Part shown: piece by piece, positions 9,313 through 18,072 of the stretch
Layout: every line of letters begins with the position of its first letter
How positions within the stretch are numbered: position 1 is the stretch's first letter
Assembly: GCF_004114425.1 (NCBI RefSeq)
Contig: NZ_RDQF01000027.1
Coordinates: 24,804 to 88,803, forward strand
Source: Bradyrhizobium vignae
Lineage (GTDB): Bacteria > Pseudomonadota > Alphaproteobacteria > Rhizobiales > Xanthobacteraceae
Direction: 5' to 3'
DNA: 64,000 nucleotides
Notes under the pieces: generated by a model
Seen by the model: the letters and a program-made list of their open reading frames with translations, nothing else
The model's database searches: none
What the model was told of the DNA's origin: nothing
Translations under genes and position numbers: made by a program

Positions 9313-9849
9313 ATGTCACAAGTAGCAACTTACAGCGTGAAAACCGTCCTGAAGGACGGCACTTCGATCCAGATCCGCGCGCTTCGCGGCAGCGACGAGG
9401 CGGATATGCTCGCTGCCATCGCGCGTACCGGGCCGCAGTCGCTGCAGAGCCGATTCTTCATTTTGAAACGGCATTTCTCGGAGAAGGAGCGCACCTTCTT
9501 CATGGACGTGGATTTCAGCAATCACGTTGCGCTGGCCGCTCTCGTCGAAGAACAGGGGCGAGACACAGTTATCGGCGGCGGCCGGTACGTTATCGTCGAG
9601 CCCGGTCGGGCCGAGATGGCCTTCATGGTGGTGGATGCCTGGCAAGGCCGCGGGGTGGGCTCCCTGTTGCTGAGGCACCTGACAGACATCGCGCGCGAGC
9701 AAGGCGTACGAGAGCTCACGGCCGAGGTTCTGTCCGACAACAGGCCCATGCGCAGCGTATTCGCGAAGGCGGGCTTCAAGCTTGCGCGGAGTGACGATCC
9801 GACAACGGTGCACCTGTCGCTCTCGCTTGGGTCCGCGCCGCCGGACTGA
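9313..9849 (+). CDS. GNAT-family N-acetyltransferase
   Basis: 178 aa from the ATG at 9313; a TTG 33 bp earlier is possible but gives an unlikely Arg-rich leader. A single GNAT domain is seen: the acetyl-CoA loop is in DAWQGRGVGSLLLRHL (the R-G-x-G-x-G/S type motif A), and the C-terminal strand is followed by FAKAGFK. The substrate is unknown; the N-terminal RGSDEADMLAAI part resembles GNAT domains associated with protein acetylation systems. It diverges from the pta/ackA operon, which makes acetyl phosphate, so a role in acetylation linked to acetyl-CoA metabolism is possible but unproven. Confidence 0.8.
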   Translation: MSQVATYSVKTVLKDGTSIQIRALRGSDEADMLAAIARTGPQSLQSRFFILKRHFSEKERTFFMDVDFSNHVALAALVEEQGRDTVIGGGRYVIVEPGRAEMAFMVVDAWQGRGVGSLLLRHLTDIAREQGVRELTAEVLSDNRPMRSVFAKAGFKLARSDDPTTVHLSLSLGSAPPD

Positions 9850-9852
9850 GCC

Positions 9853-10312
9853 TCACCTCAAAGCGATCGTGATCTGACTGATATTGGCCGCCAGCTCAAA
9901 TCCCGCCTTGGGGCCTTGCAGCACCATCGTGACGCCCTTTTCGTTGCGGAGGTGCACACCGTTGGCACCGCCGACCAGCGCAAAGCCGCCGCCAACGGAA
10001 CTGTAGGTGCCGGCGAAATCACTGATCTCCCGGATACCGGATGCCCAGCCGACGGCCGACCGTTGCACCGATCGTGATGCCGAAGCTCAGGCCGCTGATC
10101 TTGAAGGGATAGGTCTTGCCCCGGTACGTCAACACGCCGCTGCCGGCGCCACCGCCGACCAGGAGGCCTGCCTTGACGATCTTCACTCTGACCTGACCGG
10201 CTGCTTGCGCGAAGGACGGCGTCGCCGGCATGGTCAGCCCGAACGCGAGCAGGAGCAGCGCGATCAGGCGAAATGCGCGCCCGCGCACGCGCGGCTCAGG
10301 GTTTTGCGGCAT
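9853..10312 (-). pseudogene. Frameshifted small secreted envelope protein (paralogue of the gene at 20024-20464)
   Basis: The reading frame starts at the ATG at 10312 with a signal peptide (Ala/Leu-rich, ending SFAQA) and runs through a Gly-rich core with LTYRGKTYPFKISGLS. After TIGATV it leaves the family pattern and stops at 10019. The second half (GTYSSVGGGFALVGGANGV to the C-terminus IALR) is in another frame down to 9853. Alignment by eye with the intact paralogue puts an indel near 10040-10065. The family is a small secreted Gly-rich beta protein, possibly DUF1134/EipA- or SYLF-related. It overlaps the DUF2950 gene end. It could be a true decay event or a base-calling indel. Confidence 0.7.
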
Positions 10313-11213
10313 CGACCTTCTTCCAGGTCTGGTCGGGATCGAACAGCGTGATGCGCTGCGCGATAGACTCGGTGCGCTTGCCGAGATCCTTCTGATAGAC
10401 GACGCCGTCATGATTGACGAGGAAGGTCATGACGCCCGAATTGCCGTATTCCGCCGGCCAGGCGATCAGGCCGAAGCCGCCGATCATCTTGCCTTTGACA
10501 ACGTAGTTGAGCGCACCGCCTCGCGCATCCGGGCCCTGCCCCTTCAGGATGTGGAAATAGTAGCCGTGATACGGCGCAGGCCCGACATCGGCTGCGTTGT
10601 AGCCTTCCCGTGACGCCTCGGCCGCCAGCGCGCCGAGCGGGCTCGGATCGCTGTCGTCGCGCCAGAACAGGCCGTCCTTCTTGCCGGGCGAGGAGACGAT
10701 GCGCTGCGCGTAGACGCCCGCGCCCTCGCCGCGGTCCTTGTCGGCATATTCGTTTTGCGCATCGACATAGGCGAGCATGGTCTGGATCGCGTCGAGCTCG
10801 TTGCGGCCGATACGGCGACGCAGCACCTCGATCCGTCCTTCGTCGGTGTCGAACGCCCAGCCCGTCCTGGTGTTGACCAGCGGAATTGGGAACGGGAAGT
10901 CGTCCGGCCCGAGCATCAGGATCGCAGTCTTGTTGCCTTCTGTCTTGATGACGTGCTTGGTATCATACATGGAGCTGAAGCGCGCCCGAATGTCGTTGTC
11001 GGCGACCTCGTCGCCGGACGACACGATGTCCTCCGCGTTCCTGCCCAGCACTTTCAAGATGTCTTTCGGGCCGCTCTTCACCGCGGCCGCAAGCGCAGAG
11101 GCGGCCTCTTCCGGTGTCTTGTAGGATTCCTGCGCGAGAGAGGGCGATCCGAGCAGCGCGAGCGCGACGACGCCGGGCAGTAGCGCATGGTTAAACGATT
11201 TCAGACCGGTCAT
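10296..11213 (-). CDS. DUF2950 family secreted protein
   Basis: 305 aa with an N-terminal signal peptide ending near SLAQE, so exported. The sequence matches the DUF2950 pattern: an early YKTPEEAASAL segment, FPIPLVNTRTGWAFDT, YHGYYFHILKGQG and a C-terminal GVMTFLVNHDGVVYQKDLG. The reaction or role is unknown for the family. The start overlaps the end of the DUF3300 gene by 4 bp, the familiar DUF3300-DUF2950 pairing, and its own end overlaps the next (frameshifted) gene by 17 bp. Expected to be transcribed from the FixK-type box before the DUF3300 gene. Confidence 0.88.
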   Translation of the reverse strand: MTGLKSFNHALLPGVVALALLGSPSLAQESYKTPEEAASALAAAVKSGPKDILKVLGRNAEDIVSSGDEVADNDIRARFSSMYDTKHVIKTEGNKTAILMLGPDDFPFPIPLVNTRTGWAFDTDEGRIEVLRRRIGRNELDAIQTMLAYVDAQNEYADKDRGEGAGVYAQRIVSSPGKKDGLFWRDDSDPSPLGALAAEASREGYNAADVGPAPYHGYYFHILKGQGPDARGGALNYVVKGKMIGGFGLIAWPAEYGNSGVMTFLVNHDGVVYQKDLGKRTESIAQRITLFDPDQTWKKVDAAKP

Positions 11214-12880
11214 GGCATCACCTCCGCTGGAATCTTCGCGCCGCCGGCGAGCCAGTCGCGATAGGTGCGGAACGTCAGTCCGAGTTTTTCGTAATGGACG
11301 CGCAGATAGCCGTCGCTGCCGTGGGTCACTGCATCGGGCATGACCTGCTCGACCTCCTGCGCCATCACGCCGACATAAGCCTTGTGGCTGCCGATATAGC
11401 TGAACCGATAATAGCCAAGGCCATTCGAGAGGTGACCGAGCAGGACGAGATCATGCTTCAGCGCAATGTCGGAACGCCGGCCGCCGCCGCCGCCGCGGAA
11501 GCCGCCTCCTCCACCGCCGCCACGCATCGCCATTCCGCCACCGCCGCCGCGGCCGGCAAAGCTTGGTCCGCCGCCGCCACCGCGCGGCATGCTCGCCATG
11601 CTGGCGCGGCCGCGCGCGGATGCTGCGGCAGCCGAACGGCCGGAGGAAACGTTCATGGCGCCGCCGCGATTGCCGCCGCCACGGTTGGCCGCACCGCCGC
11701 CGGCGCGGTTCGCAGCCTTGGCGCGATCGCCGCTGCCCTTGGTCGCACCCTTGGCACGATCACCAGCCCCGGCACGATCGCCGCCGCCGGGCCGGTCGCG
11801 CGTAGCTGCGCTGGGGCGATCACCTGCGCCCGGACGGTCGCCGCGATTGCCGGCGCGATCACCTTGGCCGCCGCGATCCCCCGCACGATCTCCCGCCCGG
11901 TCCCCGGCACCCTGATCGGGGCGCAGCACCTGGTTGCCGTCGCGGCCGCGGAAATCCATCCGGTCCGACACGCCGGCCTTCAGATTGTTGTTGCCGAAGC
12001 GCTGCTGAACATTGCTATTGTTGTAGCGTACACCGCCGCGATGCGCCGGATTGTGCTGCCAGCCGTTGGCGATGTTCGTGGTGCGATGGTTGACATAGAC
12101 GTTGCGGTTGCCCCAGTTGCAGCCGCCGCCCCAGTAATTGCCCCAGCGTCCGATCGCCCAGGCCGTGCCGAAGGCGATACCGGCGGCGACCATGCCGGCG
12201 CCGATATAGGATGGGTAGCCCCAATAATACGGCGGATACTCCGCATAGGGCCAGCTGCCGTAGACCGTCGCCGGGTCGTAATACGGCACGTACATCGCCG
12301 CGGGATCGGCCTGCTGGATGACGACGACCTGCTTGCCCTCCTGAGACTGGACGCTGACCTTCTGCTGCTTGGTGGTGACGAGCTTCTTGTTGTCATAGGC
12401 TTTGGTGCGCAGACGCTGGATCGCGTCCATCACGTCGGGCTGCTGCGCGAGGAAGGCATCGCCCAGCTTCTTGGTCCAGTCGAGCTGGTCGCTCATCATT
12501 GCGAGGACGTCGGCGGTGCTGGCCAGCGCCTTGACGCTGTCGTCCCAGCCCTGCTTCTCCACTTCCGTCTTCAGCGCATCGCCCTTCAGGCTCTTGCGAT
12601 CCTTCAGCCAACGATCGGCCTGCACAACTTCCAGCGGATAGGTCGATGCAGCCAGTACATTGGCGAGGAGCTCGTCCGGATAAAGCGCAATCGGCGCAAC
12701 CAGGGCCTCAAGCTGCTCGGGCTTCAGGAGCTCGGCCGTGGGCATCGGCGGGCTCGCGGGCTGCGCCTGCGGCGCTGGCGCTGGCGCTGCAGGTGTCGTT
12801 GTGGTCTGCGCCGTTGCAGCGACCGAAGTCGCCATCACAAGCACTAGCGCCATCAGGGTGTTGCCGCAACGAAACATCAC
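11210..12880 (-). CDS. DUF3300 protein with Gly/Asp/Arg repeat region and S74-like C-terminal domain
   Basis: 556 aa. Signal peptide (ending about ATAQT), a Pro/Ala linker, then the DUF3300 domain (about residues 50-250: ALYPDELLANVLAASTYPLEVVQA, later the Tyr/Pro/Trp-rich stretch). From about 330 to 400 it carries short GDRAGDR-type repeats, then poly-Gly runs to about 470. The last ~85 residues contain SDIALKHD, NGLGYYRFSY, YVGVMAQEV and DGYLRVHYEKLG, the layout of peptidase_S74/endosialidase chaperone domains of tail-fibre proteins. Expected outside the cytoplasmic membrane. First gene of the operon with DUF2950, with a perfect FixK-type palindrome 61 bp upstream. Confidence 0.85.
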   Translation of the reverse strand: MMFRCGNTLMALVLVMATSVAATAQTTTTPAAPAPAPQAQPASPPMPTAELLKPEQLEALVAPIALYPDELLANVLAASTYPLEVVQADRWLKDRKSLKGDALKTEVEKQGWDDSVKALASTADVLAMMSDQLDWTKKLGDAFLAQQPDVMDAIQRLRTKAYDNKKLVTTKQQKVSVQSQEGKQVVVIQQADPAAMYVPYYDPATVYGSWPYAEYPPYYWGYPSYIGAGMVAAGIAFGTAWAIGRWGNYWGGGCNWGNRNVYVNHRTTNIANGWQHNPAHRGGVRYNNSNVQQRFGNNNLKAGVSDRMDFRGRDGNQVLRPDQGAGDRAGDRAGDRGGQGDRAGNRGDRPGAGDRPSAATRDRPGGGDRAGAGDRAKGATKGSGDRAKAANRAGGGAANRGGGNRGGAMNVSSGRSAAAASARGRASMASMPRGGGGGPSFAGRGGGGGMAMRGGGGGGGFRGGGGGRRSDIALKHDLVLLGHLSNGLGYYRFSYIGSHKAYVGVMAQEVEQVMPDAVTHGSDGYLRVHYEKLGLTFRTYRDWLAGGAKIPAEVMP

Positions 12881-12934
12881 ATCCTCCCTCCGGACTTCCA
12901 GTGTGGGAGGATCGAGCCGGGGCGCAGGCGTTTG

Positions 12935-12948
12935 TTGATCGAGATCAA
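12935..12948. promoter_or_regulatory. FixK/FNR-type box upstream of the DUF3300 operon
   Basis: TTGATCGAGATCAA, both halves perfect. Centre 61.5 bp before the DUF3300 start codon. Confidence 0.8.
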
Positions 12949-13035
12949 CGAAACGAGGCCGTCGAGGCTGCCGCAGCGCACGGACGCACGACCATTCGAC
13001 GAGGATTTTGGCCGTGACAGCCCGCGGATCATCTC

Positions 13036-14916
13036 TCAGCGCGCGACCGGGAGCCGGATCGTGAACAGTGCGCCTCCCGCCGGCTGGTTCGCCGCGGCGA
13101 TCGTGCCGTGATGGGCTTCGATGATGGTTCTGGCGATCGCAAGCCCCATGCCCATGCCATGCGGTTTGGTCGTGAAGAACGGATCGAACAGGCTTGCGAG
13201 GTCGGAGGCGGGTATTCCAGGCCCGGTGTCGGCAATCCTGATTTCGGCCTGATTGCCGGCACGCAGGGTCGCGACGCTGACCTCCCGCTTTCCGGTGTCG
13301 GCGTCGGAGATCGCATCCATCGCGTTGATGATCAGGTTGAGCATGACCTGCTGAAGCTGGACCGGATCGCCCTTGACGTGAAGGGCGGCCATGACCGGAA
13401 GATAACTCAATGTGATCCGGCGCCCCTGGGCGAGCGCCTTCACGAGACCGATTGCTTCGCGCACCGTATCGTTGAGTTCGATGTTCTTGACCTCGAACGG
13501 GGTCTTTTTCAGAATGCTGCGCAGCCTGCGGATCACCTCGCTCGCCCGTTGGTCGTCCCTTCTGATGTCAGCGAGGATCTGCTGGATCTCGACCAGATCA
13601 GGCTGGGCAGCCCTGAGCATGAGCTCTGCCGTTTCGGCATTGGTCAGAATCGATCCGAGTGGCTGGTTCAATTCATGCGCGATCGAGGTCGTCAGCTCGC
13701 CAACGGCCGAGTACCGGTTCACGTGGGCGAGCTCCGTCAGCCGCTGACGCGATTCGACTTCCGCAACCCGCCGGCGGCGACGCTCGTGCAGAAGCCCGCT
13801 GATGAGTCCGGCCTGGACCAGGAACACGGCCGAGATCATCAGCATCTGCCAGCGATAGCGCTGCCAGATAGTCGGCTCGCGAAACAGAATGGTGCTTCCC
13901 GGAGGCAGGCGACTCTCGCTGATGCCCCAGCGCTGCAACTCCCGCCAATCGTATTTAGGAGGGGCATATTCGATCGGTTCAATTCTGACGTTTGCAGGCT
14001 CTTCGCCGCCCAGAATTCGGAGTGCCGCATCGGCGGTCTTTTGGCCGAGTTCAGGAATTGAATGCATCGGACCGCCGACAATGTCGCGTCCGAAAAACGA
14101 CTCCTCAAAGCAGAAGATTGGGGCGTTCGCGACGGCATGAAGGCGATGCAGGGCAAACTTTCCATCATGAATGACACCCGCCGCGTCGACCGACATCAAC
14201 CCCCAGAACAGAACCGTGTGCGGTGGAAGCGTCGACGCCCGTTTCAGGATCTCCTCGAACGACAGATCCCCGTACCAAACGAACGAAACTCGGTCTTCGA
14301 GCGGCTTGACGTCCCTCTTAACCTCTTCGAGCCAGAATTTTTCCAACGCAGACGCGCCGATGACAAGGGCTATCGTCTGCGTGTCCGGCAGCACCTGCAG
14401 AACGTTGCGGAAGGCCGTGACAAATTCGTTACGGACTGACACTACCGCGTCATTCCTGGTCAGGCGTGCGCGGTCGACCAATCGTTCCTCGACTGTCGTG
14501 AGGACCATTGGCGCCTTCGGAAACAGCCTCTCGCGATGCCTTTGCACGAATCCCGCCGCCGGTCCGCCAATGCTCATCACGATATCAGGTGGCCGCCCTT
14601 CGTACAGCGAGCCAAGATATTCGACGAAGGGCCCGTCAGGGCCTGGCGCGATGAACCTGGCAGCAAGAAGCGTATGCTCCTGGATATCGAGCGGCCAAGG
14701 AGAGCGCTCCTCGAGATTGGTCTTGATGCTGCGTGCGTACTCGCTCCAGGGCAAGAAATCACGCCCGAAGGAATGCAGCATCAACACACGCTTGGGCTCG
14801 CTGCGCGTTGCCGTGGCCGATTGCGCGCGCGCAGGGCCGCATAGCGTGCACGCGGCGAGCAAGAGGCCGAGACAAAGCCACGCAGCCGTAACCGGCCTGA
14901 CCGCATCTGTGGACAT
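13036..14916 (-). CDS. Membrane sensor histidine kinase with periplasmic-binding-protein-like sensor
   Basis: 626 aa from the ATG at 14916, which gives a clean signal anchor (MSTDAVRPVTAAWLC...). Residues about 40-330 resemble the ABC substrate-binding (periplasmic binding protein-like) sensor fold. One membrane helix lies near 355-375 (MLMISAVFLVQAGLISGLL). The transmitter follows: H-box SIAHELNQPLGS, N-box LNLIINAMDAI, G1 ADTGPGIP, F-box FDPFFTTK and the GMGMGLAI loop, all intact. No response regulator is adjacent; the FixJ-like regulator at 29.8 kb is a possible partner by genomic neighbourhood only. No FixK-type box was seen before it. Confidence 0.88.
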   Translation of the reverse strand: MSTDAVRPVTAAWLCLGLLLAACTLCGPARAQSATATRSEPKRVLMLHSFGRDFLPWSEYARSIKTNLEERSPWPLDIQEHTLLAARFIAPGPDGPFVEYLGSLYEGRPPDIVMSIGGPAAGFVQRHRERLFPKAPMVLTTVEERLVDRARLTRNDAVVSVRNEFVTAFRNVLQVLPDTQTIALVIGASALEKFWLEEVKRDVKPLEDRVSFVWYGDLSFEEILKRASTLPPHTVLFWGLMSVDAAGVIHDGKFALHRLHAVANAPIFCFEESFFGRDIVGGPMHSIPELGQKTADAALRILGGEEPANVRIEPIEYAPPKYDWRELQRWGISESRLPPGSTILFREPTIWQRYRWQMLMISAVFLVQAGLISGLLHERRRRRVAEVESRQRLTELAHVNRYSAVGELTTSIAHELNQPLGSILTNAETAELMLRAAQPDLVEIQQILADIRRDDQRASEVIRRLRSILKKTPFEVKNIELNDTVREAIGLVKALAQGRRITLSYLPVMAALHVKGDPVQLQQVMLNLIINAMDAISDADTGKREVSVATLRAGNQAEIRIADTGPGIPASDLASLFDPFFTTKPHGMGMGLAIARTIIEAHHGTIAAANQPAGGALFTIRLPVAR

Positions 14917-15011
14917 GCGCCCGCTCAGCTCCACTCCCCGCAGCTTTCGCCGACTGCGACCTCCGACAATTTTAGCCGGGATCGCACCAAACGGACAGCC
15001 CCCGGGAAGCC

Positions 15012-15296
15012 TCAGCAGCGCGTGACGACGCGGCCATAGGCGTCCACGACCTGCGCGCAGGAGGGCGCATAATAGGCGCCGGCGGCTCCCGCCGCGGCGC
15101 CAACCGCAACCGCTCGGCGTGTTGTTCGACGCGCGACGCCGGCATAGCTCATGGGCGTGAGCGGGCGTCCAACCCTCGCCTGCGCTTCCGAAAGGAAGCT
15201 GCTCTCGCCGATGCCAGGTGCACCATTCCAGGACAGTCCGGCGGCAAAGGCGACCATCGCGGCCGCGCCGATCAAAGTCTTTCGCAGCATGATCAT
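15012..15296 (-). CDS. Small secreted protein, Gly/Ala-rich, two C-terminal cysteines
   Basis: 94 aa, starting at ATG 15296 with AGGAG 8 nt upstream; the ATG overlaps the stop of the DUF2092 frame (ATGA). Signal peptide-like start (LRKTLIGAAAMVAFAAGLSW), then an RRTTRRAVAVGAAAGAAGA glycine-alanine helix, and a C-terminus with Cys in SCAQV and RC. I do not recognise a named family; similar short proteins occur next to DUF2092 genes in this bacterial group. Likely exported; role unknown. Confidence 0.65.
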   Translation of the reverse strand: MIMLRKTLIGAAAMVAFAAGLSWNGAPGIGESSFLSEAQARVGRPLTPMSYAGVARRTTRRAVAVGAAAGAAGAYYAPSCAQVVDAYGRVVTRC

Positions 15297-16077
15297 TTCT
15301 TGGCTCCTGTCGGTGTGCCCGGGGGAAGTTCGTCGAATTCCGCCATCGCGACCGAGTTGATGTCGATCCTGGTGGCGCCGGCCGGTGGCTTGAACACGAA
15401 GGTGTCCTCGGCAAATGCGTCGGTCTTCCAGTCCCTGATCCGCAACGTGTACTGCGGTGCGCCCGTCACCGTCTTGCTGGTGATCACGTATTTGCGCGGC
15501 ACCGGCTTGGCGCCCGTCTCGATCCAGATCTGCCAATCGGTGTCGGGCGTGCGAAATGCGAGATGCTCGCACTCGACGCCGTCGACCACCCCTGCCCGAT
15601 ATGCTTCCCGTCGGTGGCCGTACCCATCAGTTCCTCGAATGCGTTGGTGAGCAGCAGATCGGTGCCGGGCATGCCGAGCCCGGAATGGGCCTGCATCTCG
15701 CCGATCATCTGGTCCACCGTGCCCGCCATCTCGGCCTGCATGTAGGATTTGGCGTCGTTGCCGTAGAGCGAGAGCGTCTTGCCGTCATAAACCAGCTCGA
15801 CATCCGCATAGCCGCCGGTGCGCCTGACGCGGAGCTTGTCGGGCCTGCCCAGCTTGACCTGTCCGGAGCTCGCGAACTGGATCTTCTGAAGTTCGGGCGT
15901 GATGATCTCGATGTCGCTGTCGAACGAGGCGGACAGGGTGTTCTGGCTGGTCAGATAGTCCGTCATCGATTTCAGGATCTTGGCCGGATCATCGGCGTGC
16001 GCGGGCGAGGCCGCCGCCAGCAACAGAGCCGTGCCGAAGCCAGACAATGTGGTACGAAGGGTTGGTGTTGATCTCAT
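15293..16077 (-). pseudogene. DUF2092 family periplasmic protein, interrupted by a frameshift
   Basis: The frame begins at ATG 16077 after GAGGAGG, with a signal peptide ending SPAHADD and a DUF2092 body (FDSDIEIITPELQKIQF, LVYDGKTLSLYG). At about 15590, after DGKHIGQG, the family continuation VVDGVECEHLAFR is found in the next frame and runs to the stop at 15293. The switch is at a run of four G (minus strand), where a fifth G would restore the frame. Either a real single-base deletion or a homopolymer error. DUF2092 proteins are outer-membrane-lipoprotein-sorting-like folds of unknown role. A FixK-type box lies 60 bp upstream. Confidence 0.8.
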
Positions 16078-16129
16078 CTCATATCCTCCTCGGATGAAGG
16101 ACATTGAGATGCGCCGGCGATCGTCTTGC

Positions 16130-16143
16130 TTGACATGCGTCAA
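16130..16143. promoter_or_regulatory. FixK/FNR-type box upstream of the DUF2092 operon
   Basis: TTGACATGCGTCAA, a perfect palindrome of the TTGAC variant. Centre 59.5 bp before the DUF2092 start. Confidence 0.65.
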
Positions 16144-16255
16144 TGCTTGCACACTCGCCGCGAGAATTCCGACCGCGCGGACCAGCGCAGGCGACCGAAA
16201 CGGCAGGCGAGGACGAATTTCGGCGAACTCGCCTTGTCCGTCCTCCTCTTGCGAT

Positions 16256-17491
16256 TCAATGGCCGCCGCTCAGCACGAGTGTCTGGATCGGCAGCAACAA
16301 GGCCTGAATGCGCAGCAGCAGCGCATGGACGAGGCCGACGGCGTCCACGACGTGCAGCGCGATCTTCCGGCTGGTCGGGGTGTCCTTGGCCGAGATCTCC
16401 TCGTGGTTGCTGGTGTAGGCATTGACGATGCAGCTCGAGCCCGGTGTGACACCGTCGAGGCCGCCTTTGTAAAGCGGCTCCAGAAAGACCAGGATCGTGC
16501 CGGGGCGGACGACATTCTGCGGATCGATTAGTTGCTCGCCGGAGCGAAACTGCCCCGCCGCGATGTAGTCCTGCACCGTCGTGATCACCATCGGGATGAT
16601 CACCCAGGGCTTCGAGATGCAGGTCGCTTCCGCTATCATGCCCTCCTTCATGACCTGCGCCTCGATCTGGCCGAAACCGGCCTGAAGCGCCTTGCGGCCC
16701 GCTCCCTCCGGAACGAGAACGCCGGCGGGGCGCATCAGCTGGTTGACGACGTCGCCGGGGCGAACCAGGAACTGCTCGACCCGGCCATCGACGCCGGCAC
16801 GCACAAACGTCTTGTCGAGCTCGACCTGTGCCTGGTCGAGCGCGGCTTCGGCGCTGGCCTTTTGGGCCGGCAGCAGAACTGAGACCTGCAGGGAGGCCGA
16901 CTGCTTCGCCGCCGTCGCGGCGTCGATGCCGGACTGTCGCTGATCGACCAGCACCTGGAGCTTGTCGATGTCACGCTGCGGAACAATGCCGGGGTTGCGA
17001 CGCTGGAGCTCGGTCTTGACCTCGAGCTCGTCCTTGGCCTGCTGGTGGTTCGCTTTCGCCTCCCCGAGCTGCGCCTCGGCCTTGACCACGTCAGCCTGCG
17101 CGGTCTGCATGGCGGCATCGACCTCCGCGACTTTGCGCTTGGCCGTTTCGACGGCGGCCTGCTGCTTGGAGCTGTCGAGCGTGAACAGCACGTCGCCCTT
17201 CTTGACCGGCGCGCTGAAGCCGATCTTTACCTCGGCGACACGGCCCGAGCCTTCAGGCAGAATCGGCACTGTGCGGAAGTACAGCGTCGCCGACGACGTC
17301 GCCGGATGGAAGTAGAAGATCATGGTGATGAGCGAGACCGTCAGCATCAGGCAGGCGGTGATGCCCCAGCGCAGCTCGTACCAGACTGAAAAGAAGGTGA
17401 TTTCCTTGCCGAAGCGCTTGCCCTGAGCGTAGCGACGGTAGAGGTAGTCCGGGAGGATCGTGACCAGGGAGCAGATCAGCAGCTCAAGCAT
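16256..17491 (-). CDS. HlyD-family membrane fusion protein
   Basis: 411 aa from the ATG at 17491, which overlaps the stop of the upstream membrane gene by 8 bp. An N-terminal membrane helix (about residues 37-57, TACLMLTVSLITMIFYF), a biotinyl-lipoyl-like half (GRVAEVKIGFSAPVKKGDVLF), a long Ala/Gln/Glu-rich coiled coil (about 110-230) and the second lipoyl half (VRAGVDGRVEQFLVRPGDVV) are visible. No pump or ABC partner is adjacent. The arrangement of a small membrane protein plus HlyD protein recalls the E. coli YibI-YibH pair, but this is a comparison of layout only. Confidence 0.85.
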   Translation of the reverse strand: MLELLICSLVTILPDYLYRRYAQGKRFGKEITFFSVWYELRWGITACLMLTVSLITMIFYFHPATSSATLYFRTVPILPEGSGRVAEVKIGFSAPVKKGDVLFTLDSSKQQAAVETAKRKVAEVDAAMQTAQADVVKAEAQLGEAKANHQQAKDELEVKTELQRRNPGIVPQRDIDKLQVLVDQRQSGIDAATAAKQSASLQVSVLLPAQKASAEAALDQAQVELDKTFVRAGVDGRVEQFLVRPGDVVNQLMRPAGVLVPEGAGRKALQAGFGQIEAQVMKEGMIAEATCISKPWVIIPMVITTVQDYIAAGQFRSGEQLIDPQNVVRPGTILVFLEPLYKGGLDGVTPGSSCIVNAYTSNHEEISAKDTPTSRKIALHVVDAVGLVHALLLRIQALLLPIQTLVLSGGH

Positions 17492-17930
17492 GACTGTGCT
17501 CCCTCTCCTTGGCAGGTCCCGGCTTGTCAGAAGGAGATGGCGCGGCTGCTGCCTCTGGCTGGATTTCTCTCGCATCGGCGGACGGCGTGGCGTCGGCGAT
17601 CTTCTCGACGGATCCGGCGATGCTGCGCAGCGGCGTGCCAAAATCCGGAAGATCGATCAGCGCGAGGAGCAGGCCGGCGACCCAGAAGATGTGCATGTGC
17701 GTGAACAGCGAGATCAGGCCGAGCACCGCAACGAGCTCGAACTGCAATTTCTGCGATTTGTGCGCCATCCGCTCGGGCAGGCTGTGCAGTTTCCAATAGA
17801 GCGTGCCGACCCAGAGCACGGCCCCGATCAGGAATACGCCCATCACCACCATCAGCGTATCGGTCCCGCTCCCCGGTGCGAGATAGAACGGCAGATGATG
17901 AGGTGCCATCGGATGAAGCTGCTCGCTCAA
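17484..17930 (-). CDS. Small inner-membrane protein upstream of the HlyD-like gene
   Basis: 148 aa. Two membrane helices: residues about 26-46 (LMVVMGVFLIGAVLWVGTLYW) and about 68-90 (VAVLGLISLFTHMHIFWVAGLLL). The C-terminal third is Ala/Pro/Ser-rich and charged, probably cytoplasmic or periplasmic tail. No catalytic motif. Coupled by overlap to the HlyD-like gene, so probably its partner. The FixK-type box at 17991 lies 67 bp upstream. I do not recognise a named family. Confidence 0.7.
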   Translation of the reverse strand: MSEQLHPMAPHHLPFYLAPGSGTDTLMVVMGVFLIGAVLWVGTLYWKLHSLPERMAHKSQKLQFELVAVLGLISLFTHMHIFWVAGLLLALIDLPDFGTPLRSIAGSVEKIADATPSADAREIQPEAAAAPSPSDKPGPAKEREHSHA

Positions 17931-17990
17931 AGGTCTCTCCCGGTCAAAACGTGCATGTGCAGCACTGTGTTCGGGTATGTTCGCGTTTGT

Positions 17991-18004
17991 TTGATTTGAG
18001 TCAA
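17991..18004. promoter_or_regulatory. FixK/FNR-type box in a divergent promoter
   Basis: TTGATTTGAGTCAA. Centre 67.5 bp from the leftward membrane/HlyD operon and 75.5 bp from the rightward hypothetical-ppk2 pair, so it may serve both. Confidence 0.7.
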
Positions 18005-18072
18005 GGGAGCGCGTTTGGGGCGACCTAGCGTCTGCTGCATGCCGATCGCATAATCATGAGGAGCCGCCCGCC

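Noticed and set aside
11294..12847. 517-codon plus frame opposite the DUF3300 gene
   Set aside because: Ala/Val-rich antisense artefact of a GC-rich repeat gene; no start signal or domain.
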